Assembly (NCBI RefSeq): GCF_037893015.1
Contig: NC_133665.1
Location: 195,172,146 to 195,236,145 of the forward strand
Direction: 5' to 3'
Source of the DNA: Macrotis lagotis
Taxonomy: Eukaryota; Chordata; Mammalia; Peramelemorphia; Peramelidae
Length of the DNA: 64,000 bases
Part shown: positions 57,307 through 64,000 of the stretch, piece after piece
Position numbering within the stretch: the first letter of the stretch is position 1
How the letters are laid out: every line of letters starts with the position of its first letter
Program-made: the position numbers and the translations under genes
Notes under the pieces: model-generated
Told to the model about the DNA's origin: nothing
The model's database searches: none
The model's input: the letters and a program-made list of their open reading frames with translations, nothing else

Positions 57307-59805
57307 TCAATAAGCTTTTCTTTTTTTATTTTATAAAGATTTTATTTATTTTGAGTTTTACAATTTCCCCCCCCATCTTACTTCCCTCTCCCCACCCCCC
57401 ACAGAAAGCAATTTTTCAGTCTTTCCATTGTTTCCATGGTATACATTGATCCAAATTGAGTGTGATGAGAGAGAAATCATATCCTTAAGGAAGAAACATA
57501 AAGTATAAGAGATAACAAGATCAGACAATTAGATATCAGGTTTTTTCCTAAATTAAAGGAAATAGTCCTTGGACTTTGTTCAAACTCCATGGCTCTTTAT
57601 CTGTATACAGATGGTATTCTCTATCATAGATAGCCCCAAATTATCCCTGATTGTTGCACTGATGGAATGAGCAAGTCCATCAAGGTTTATCATTGCCACC
57701 ATGTTGCTGTTAGGGTGGACAGTGTTTTTCTGGTTCTGCTCATCTCACTCAGCATCAGTTCATGCAAATCCCTCCAGGCTTCCCTAAATTCCTGTCCCTC
57801 CTGGTTTCTCATAGAACAATAGTGTTCCATGACATACATAGACCACAGTTTGTTAAGCCATTCCCCAACTGAAGGCTATTTACTTGATTTCCAATTCTTT
57901 GCCACCACAAACAAGGCTGCTATGAATTTTTTTTACAAGTTATGTTTTTACCCTTTTTCATAATCTCTTCAGGGTATAGACCCAGTAGTGGTATTGCTAG
58001 ATCAAAGGGGATGCACATTTTTGTTGCCCTTTGGGCATAGTTCCAAATTTCTCTCCAGAAAGGTTGGATGAGTTCACAGCTCCACCAATAATGTAATAGT
58101 GTCCCAGATGTCCCACAACCCTTCCAACAATGATCATTATCCTTTCTGGTCATATTGGCCAGTCTGAGAAGTGTGAGGTGGTAACTCAAAGAAGCTTTAA
58201 TTTGCATTCTCTAATAATTAATGATTTAGAGGAATTTTTCAGAATGACTATGGATTGCTTTGATCTCCTCATCCTCATTTGCATATCCTTTGACCATTTG
58301 TCAGTTGGAGAATGGCTTTTTTAAATTGATTCAGTTCTCTGTATATTTTAGAAATGAGTCTTTTTTTCAGAAACATTAGTTGTAAAGATTGTTTCCCAAT
58401 TTACTACATTTCTTTTGATCTTGTTTACAGTGGTTTTGTCTGTGCAAAAGCTTTATAATTTAATGTAATCAAAATCATCTGGTTTGTTTTTAGAGGTATT
58501 CTCCATCTCTTCCTTGGTTATAAACTGCTTCCCTTTCCATAGATCTGTCAGATAAACTTGACCTTCTAGTTTGCTTATAATATTGTTTTTTATGTCTAAA
58601 TCCTGTATCCATCTGGATCTTATCTTGGTAAAGGGTGTGAGGTGTTGGTCTAATCTAAGTTTCTTCCATACTAACTTCTAATTTTCCCAGTAGTTTTTAT
58701 CGAAGAGAGAGTTTTTATCCCAATAGCTGGACTTTTTGGGATTATCAAACAGCAGACTACTATAACCGTTTCTGCTATTGCACCCCGTCTATTCCACTGG
58801 TTCACCACTCTATTCCTTAGTACCAAACAGTTTTGATGACTGATGCTTTATAATATAATTTTCAATCAGTTAGGGCTAAGCCCCCTTCTTTTGCACTTTT
58901 TTTTCATTACATCCCTGGAATTTCTTGACTTTTTATTTCTCCATATGAATTTACTTACAACTTTTTCTAACTCATTAAAGTAATTTTTTAGAATTTTGAT
59001 TGGTAGGGCACTAAACAGGCAGTTCAGTTTTGGTAGAATTGTCATTTTTATTATATTAGCTCGGCCTATCCACGAGCAGTTGATGTTTGCCCAGTTATTT
59101 AAATCTGATTTTATTTGTGTGAGAAGTGTTTTATAATTGTTTTCAAAAAGTTTCTGAGTCTGTCTTGGCAAATAGACTCCCAGGTATTTTATATTGTCTG
59201 AGGTTACTTTGTGTTTTTTGCAAGGCAAATGGGGTTAAGTGGCTTGCCCAAGGCCACACAGCTAGGTAATTATTAAGTGTCTGAGACTGGATTTGAACCC
59301 AGGTACTCCTCACTCCAGGGCCAGTGCTTTATCCACTATGCCACCTAGCTGGCCCTGAGGTTACTTTGAATGGGATTTCTCTTTCTAGCTCTTCCTGCTG
59401 TATCTTCCTCATCATATATAGAAAAGTTGAGGATTTATGAGGGTTTATTTTATAACCTGCAACTTTGCTAAAATTGCTAATTGTTTCTAGTAGTTTTTTT
59501 TGGATGCTTTCTTGGGATTCTCTAGGTATATCCTCATGTCATCTGCAAAGAGTAAGAGTTCTTTTTCTTCTCTAATTGTTGAAGCTAACATTTCTAATAC
59601 AATATTGAATAGTAGTGGTGATAATGGGCATCATTGTTTCACCTCTGATCTTATTGGGAATGCCTCTAGCCCCTCCCCATTGAATATAATGCTTGCTGAT
59701 GGTTTCAGATAGATACTACTTATTATTCTAAGGAACAGTCCATTTATTCCTACACTTTCTAGTGTTTTTAATAGGAGTGGGTGCTGTATTCAATAAGCTT
59801 TTCTT
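57307..59805 (-). mobile_element. 5'-truncated L1 with 16-bp target duplication
   Basis: Perfect TCAATAAGCTTTTCTT copies lie at 57307-57322 and 59790-59805. Reading the minus strand from 59789, it begins inside ORF2 in the reverse-transcriptase domain: 59515-59550 encodes the catalytic '[11 protein letters not shown]' motif. It continues through 'WANINCSWIGRANIIKM' and 'SKFIWRNKKS' (59100-58930) and the 'GTLLHYWWSC' segment with 'NYAQRATKMCIPF' (58110-57990). A full 3' UTR follows, ending in an A-rich tail at 57323. Stops and frameshifts disable it. About 2.33 kb of L1 plus a nested SINE. Conservation suggests a moderately young copy. Confidence 0.95.
59198..59368 (-). mobile_element. WSINE1-like SINE nested in the L1, 14-bp target duplication
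   Basis: Inverted SINE at 59212-59354 ('gcaaggcaaatggggttaag' to 'ccactatgccacctagctgg'), bounded by CTGAGGTTACTTTG at 59198-59211 and 59355-59368. Removing it restores the L1 ORF2 reading region, so the SINE is younger than the L1. Confidence 0.94.
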
Positions 59806-59887
59806 AATCACTTCCTGGAGAACCTTCAGGAGCTCACATTCCAATGGGAGGCAGCAGCATATGAACAGAGATGGACATTTGAGATAT

Positions 59888-60752
59888 GTACAACATAAAT
59901 GAAAGATAATATCAGAAGGAAGGCATTCAAGGTGAGCAGAGAGGGAGACTAGGGAAGGCCTTCTGCAACAGGTGAAACAGGTCACATCAAAATAAAAAAA
60001 TATATTAGAAACCTTTTTTTTGTGTGGCATCAAAGAATGGGCAGCACAGTGAATGTCTACTTATCTAGGAATAACATGATTAGCATGGGGTGAGAGTCTG
60101 GAGCACTCTGGAACAATCCACATAGATGCTGCTTCTGAATGTTCTCGACATGGGAAAGGGGAGCTGAGCTTTTCAATTCAGAACAGACTCAGGTATTCTG
60201 TGACTGTTACCTTTCTACTTACTGGGTAGCAAAGAAAAATCCTTTGGTCAGCTGTTGAACTAGAACTAAGTGGGCAAGCAAAAGGCACTATTTAGTCAAA
60301 TAGAGCACTCTCTCGTGATGGTAATGGAGGAGAGGCTGTCTCCTGGTGGGGAGAGAGGTAGTGCTAGTGACTTGGCTAATATGTGAGCATGATGAATGGG
60401 TGTTTTTTATCTTTAGAATGTTTTTGAATCTCTTATTATGTTTCATTGAATGGCATGATGTTGGAATGGTGTGGATGGAGTTTCAGTCTTGGAAGTTTCA
60501 CAGGTTGACAGTGCCGTCCCAGGTCTAGGCACTCAATTCCCTGCCAGAACTTACAGACAAGTGGGGTGTGAAGCCCCAAGAGTAACTGGGTTGTCCTGCA
60601 ACTACATTGTACTTGGAAGTGGACTCAGTGTTAAGAAGGAAGCATGTAGATACTCTCTGTATTTGAGACTCTTCTCCCTATGTGATGATGGGGGCAGAGG
60701 AGTGCTCCTGGGTTTTTTGTGGAGGGATATTGTTCTACCTCCTTTTTTGCTG
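59888..60752. other. Unique sequence
   Basis: Nothing recognised. Confidence 0.4.
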
Positions 60753-60754
60753 TC

Positions 60755-60875
60755 AACAGTTAATCAATAAACATTTATTAGGCACTTACCATATGCCAGG
60801 AAATATACTGGGGAGAGAAGCAAGACAAGCCCTGCCCTGAACAAGCTTACTTTGGAAGACTGTCCATAAGAGTGA
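60755..60875 (+). repeat. Ancient LINE/MIR-like 3' end
   Basis: 'atcaataaacatttattagg', 'ccatatgccaggaaatatac' and 'agccctgccctgaacaagct'. Confidence 0.65.
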
Positions 60876-60929
60876 ACAGAGAAGCAAGAGGAGTTGTTGA
60901 TTCCCAGTTTGAATGTGATAGGTGGTATC

Positions 60930-61590
60930 CAAGGGAGTGTCCTAGGGATCTGTCCTATTACATTTAATATTTTTATCAATGATTTGAATAAAGGCATTGA
61001 TGCCAGGCTGATCAATTTGTAAATTCTATCAAATTTGTAGGGAGAGTTGATACAGCAGATGGCATAATCATGATCCAAAAGGAACTTGGCAGGCTAGAAT
61101 TGGGCTGAGTCTTAGTAAGATGAAATTCAGTAGAAACGAATGTAAAATATTATTCATGGGTATACACAAGGCAAAGATGAAAGGGAAATGTATGAATATA
61201 TTACAGTTGTTCTGAAGAATATCTGGGGAAGGAGTATAGTTATGAATGGACCCAAAGCTCTCTATATGCCAGCACTGTGATATGGAAGCCAAACAAATCC
61301 CATTGCTATCTTGAAATGCATTAAGAAGAGAAGTGTCATGTTTGGTTGTGAGCACCACCATCTAAAAGAGATTGAGAAGCTGGAGGGGTAAAGAAAAGAT
61401 AGTCAAGATATTAAGGGCCTTGAGTTAGATCATCTGAAGGAGTTGAACATGTTTAGCTTGGAGAAGAGGAGAATAGGCTCCTTGGAGGTTGTTGGAGCTT
61501 GAGGATCCCTTTTTGGAGAGTACTTTTACATACCTATTAGGTGACATGGTTTCCTCAGGTCCCTTCCAACTCTAACACTGTGATTCCTTT
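60930..61590 (+). repeat. CR1/L3-type LINE 3' portion
   Basis: 'tatcaatgatttgaataaagg' encodes the 'FINDL' motif of CR1-type reverse transcriptase. 'ttagcttggagaagaggaga' is the 'SLEKRR' segment. The end 'ggtcccttccaactctaaca' plus 'gtgattc' is the CR1/L3 terminus. Order and spacing fit a + strand 5'-truncated copy with broken frame. Confidence 0.75.
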
Positions 61591-61958
61591 GCTGGATCAT
61601 CTTCCACAGCATGTTCCCTAACTGGGCCTTCCTCCCAGTCTTCTCTCTGTGCTCTCATTTCATGATTCATGATCAGCTTCCATGGGTTTCATTATCACCT
61701 CTATCCATGATTTCCAAGGCCTTGTATTCAGCCTTCAACTCACTCTTAAACTCTTGGGCTAAGGACCATTAGATATTTCTAAATGGACATCCCATAGATA
61801 TCTTAAACTCAATATGGCAGAAGGTGACCTCATGAACTTCTTCCCCAAAATGATCTCCTTATGACCTTCCCTTTTTCTTTCAAGGGTACCAGGATTCTTT
61901 CATCTACCAGTCAGTGTTTATACCTTTAGTGGTTCACATCCAAAGGTGTTCTTACCTT

Positions 61959-61992
<34 letters not shown>

Positions 61993-62712
61993 AAGTTGCC
62001 CACTTTTGTTTTAGCCTCCACGATAGGTTACAACCTCTCCCTCTCTCTCATTGCCCTTGCCCCTCCTTCAAATTTGTCCCATCCAAGTCATCTTTTACTA
62101 AGCTGCCAAAGTGACTCTTCTAAAGACCGAACCTAACAGCTCCACTCTTCTACTCAGTGAACACTGGTAGCTATCCACTGCCCCTAGAATAACATTTTAG
62201 ATGCTTCCCCTACATTTGAGAGTTTTTCTCAACCTTGCCCCACCTTCCTTTCAGCACTTTACATTGCAGTCAAAGTGGCCTTTTTGTTGTTTCTCACAGA
62301 TGGTGTTATGTTTCCCACCTCTACATTTTTGCCCTAGTCGTTCCTCATACTTGGCATATTCTTTTACTTCACTAACATTTTTTATAATCTCTTGATTCTT
62401 CAAAATTCTGCATGAGAGACACCACTTACCTCAATCCTTTCCTGACCTCTCATCTCTCCCCCAGCACAGCTGGTAGAGCCTTTCAGAAAAAAAAATACCT
62501 TTGTCTTTATTTTGTTTATACTCATTTATATACATGCCATCTAGTCTAATAAAATGTAAACTTCTTGAAGGCTGGGTTGTTTCATATTGTCTTGGTATAC
62601 CAAATCCCTAACACCCATCGTAGTATCTTGCACGTGGTAGAAGGGTTAGAAATGCTTGTAAATGAATTGGTTCATTGGTTGATTAATTGATTACTGAGGA
62701 AGTCAGAGAACT
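61590..62712 (+). repeat. L2 LINE 3' portion, about 1.1 kb
   Basis: Landmarks in order: 'tggacatcccatagatatctt' with 'aactcaatatggcagaaggt'; 'catccaagtcatcttttact'; 'tagctatccactgcccctag'; 'tcattcctcatacttggca'-like text; 'cctttcctgacctctcatct'; and the terminus 'aacttcttgaaggctgggtt..tcttgcacgtggtaga'. Interrupted by a (TC)n run. Ancient and non-coding. Confidence 0.85.
61962..61990. repeat. (TC)n microsatellite
   Basis: Fourteen CT units inside the L2. Confidence 0.95.
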
Positions 62713-62713
62713 A

Positions 62714-64000
62714 ACTATAAAAAGTGATGGAGATCATGAAAACTCTATAGATGATGACTACAATAATGAAATTGAAGTCTTGCAAGTATAGTAACCAATC
62801 TTGGCCCCAGACAAGACATGAGGAATGTACTTTCCTCCTTCAGTTGGAGACATGGGGGACTTAAGGGTGGGAATGTTGTAAACACTGTCAGATTTAGTTA
62901 ATGTATTTTTGGTTCTGCTGAATTATTTTTCTCTCCATGTTTTGTTACAATGGGAGATTCAAGGGATGCAGGTATATCCAAAAACTATGGCACTATTTAA
63001 AAAAGGCATCAATGACTCAAAAGAAAAAAAAGCACGAAAAGGTTATTTTAAAAGTGTTGTTAAAAATAAATATAGATATTACCAGTTTAAGCTCTTCTTC
63101 ATCTGAGAAAATGTTTTGACAGCTTGGCTTTGAGATGAAGACCACATGGCCACTGCCTCCCATCCATCTGTCCCACCAGGCATACTTTATGAAATGACCA
63201 GAAGATGATCTGAGGTCCAGAGCCCTGTCTATAGCCGTGGGGAGAAGAGAAGGCCAATGCCAGAGTTATTACCCTCATCATTAGAATCTACAGTTGATTA
63301 TGAGCTTATTAGCTTTTGCTATGGGTTCCTGGAAATGTGCCATGCACATTTTCTGTAAGGACCTAAGGGCATATCTAATATAAAAACTGAAGCATGTTGG
63401 TAAAGGAACTGACCACAAGAGCGAGGCATTTTAAGGGCTTATGAGAAACTTTATGAATTATTCATTCTCTAGTACATGATCTCCTACAAGAAACTTCTGA
63501 AGTTATCAAAACCCAGGTATGGCTTAAGTCCTGTGCTATCCAACCCTGCCAAAAACCCCACCTCTGCTCAGCCCTGACTACCATTAGCAAAACACCCAGG
63601 GGCGAGGTTGGCAGAAGGAACTGATTTGATTTCTTGTTCATTGCCACCAATGTGGGGAACAATTTATTAGAGATTCACTTTGATCTTTTTCATGGGATGG
63701 GAGTGATTTGTAGGCAGGGCAGTTATCAACTTCCTTGCATGGTAAGTGGTTTGAAAAGTGCCCTATGAGCCTCCATCTAACGTTGCAGGTTCATAGAAGG
63801 AATACTCTTCATTTCTAGAGAAGATGACTTATGACCTCATACCAAGTTGATTTTTTTGAAATCTGTGATGCTGAAGGGATTTCTCTCCTCCTTACAAACC
63901 TTGTCTGTGACTGTTTTAGATAGTGAATCTGACACTGACCCCTCTCATTGGTGTCTTTAACATTAGTTTAGTCTGTGGATCTAAACTAGGAAAGTGGCAG
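62714..64000. other. Unique sequence to the window end
   Basis: No repeat core, exon or RNA gene recognised. Short open frames at 62909-63119 are Lys-rich and overlap in two frames. Confidence 0.4.

Larger units (their letters stand above)
57270..59885 (+). repeat. Ancient LINE/MIR-like 3' end split by an L1
   Basis: The left piece ends in 'gttagtcaataagcttttctt' at 57322. The right piece resumes at 59790 and reaches 'ccttcaggagctcacattcc'. Closing the L1 insertion gives the usual order of this repeat. Confidence 0.6.

Noticed and set aside
57526..58207. 95-codon minus-strand open frame as a possible gene
   Set aside because: It is the C-terminal part of L1 ORF2 inside the dated L1.
1..64000. 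CRISPR array, operon, origin or other prokaryotic system
   Set aside because: No spaced direct repeats, no dense coding; content is that of a marsupial nuclear genome.

Overview
This is AT-rich, CpG-poor vertebrate DNA dominated by interspersed repeats. I found no intact protein-coding gene, no exon I would defend, no rRNA or free-standing tRNA gene and no CRISPR array. The host is very probably a marsupial. Several short tRNA-derived SINEs share a core in which a tRNA-like head (box A/box B) joins a tail reading 'gtgaccttgggcaagtcactta', which is typical of metatherian genomes (WSINE1/WALLSI type). There are also several MAR1-type SINEs ending in 'tgaacaacaacaa', and L1 5' and 3' ends of marsupial type. 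Ancient L2, MIR and CR1/L3 copies form the older layer. Repeat family names are from memory and tentative.

Layout. 1-2.3 kb: unique DNA with an L2 end. 2.3-5.3 kb: a + strand L1 ORF2 remnant broken up by SINEs and a second L1 3' end. 5.3-7.5 kb: composite SINEs, an L2 end and a 118-bp L1 stub. 8.7-10 kb: a solo ERV2-class LTR with a 6-bp target duplication, a SINE nested inside it, and an unusually long, partly open U3. 12.2-12.6 kb: TG-rich satellite. 12.9-15.4 kb: L2/MAR1/MIR mosaic. 17.6-18.6 kb: processed RPL4 pseudogene. 19.2-22.5 kb: minus-strand L1 keeping its 5' end, ORF1 and 3' end but no ORF2, with an LTR-like block inside. 26-27.2 kb: telomere-like repeat and an L1 3' end. 27-34.8 kb: mostly unique with MIR/SINE copies. 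35.06-35.78 kb: minus-strand decayed coding sequence that I tentatively assign to an endogenous bornavirus-like nucleoprotein. 35.9-36.0 kb: RTE endonuclease fragment. 36-57 kb: largely single-copy DNA with scattered SINEs, a possible conserved non-coding block near 46 kb and a 1.3-kb-spaced duplication near 54 kb. 57.3-59.8 kb: 5'-truncated minus-strand L1 with a 16-bp target duplication and a SINE nested in it. 60.8-62.7 kb: CR1/L3 and L2 3' portions. 62.7-64 kb: unique.

No genes work together here. The window reads as intergenic or intronic DNA whose content is a record of retrotransposition. The two items most worth following are the bornavirus-like fossil and the solo LTR with the long open U3. 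Without database searches, all family calls rest on motif recognition.
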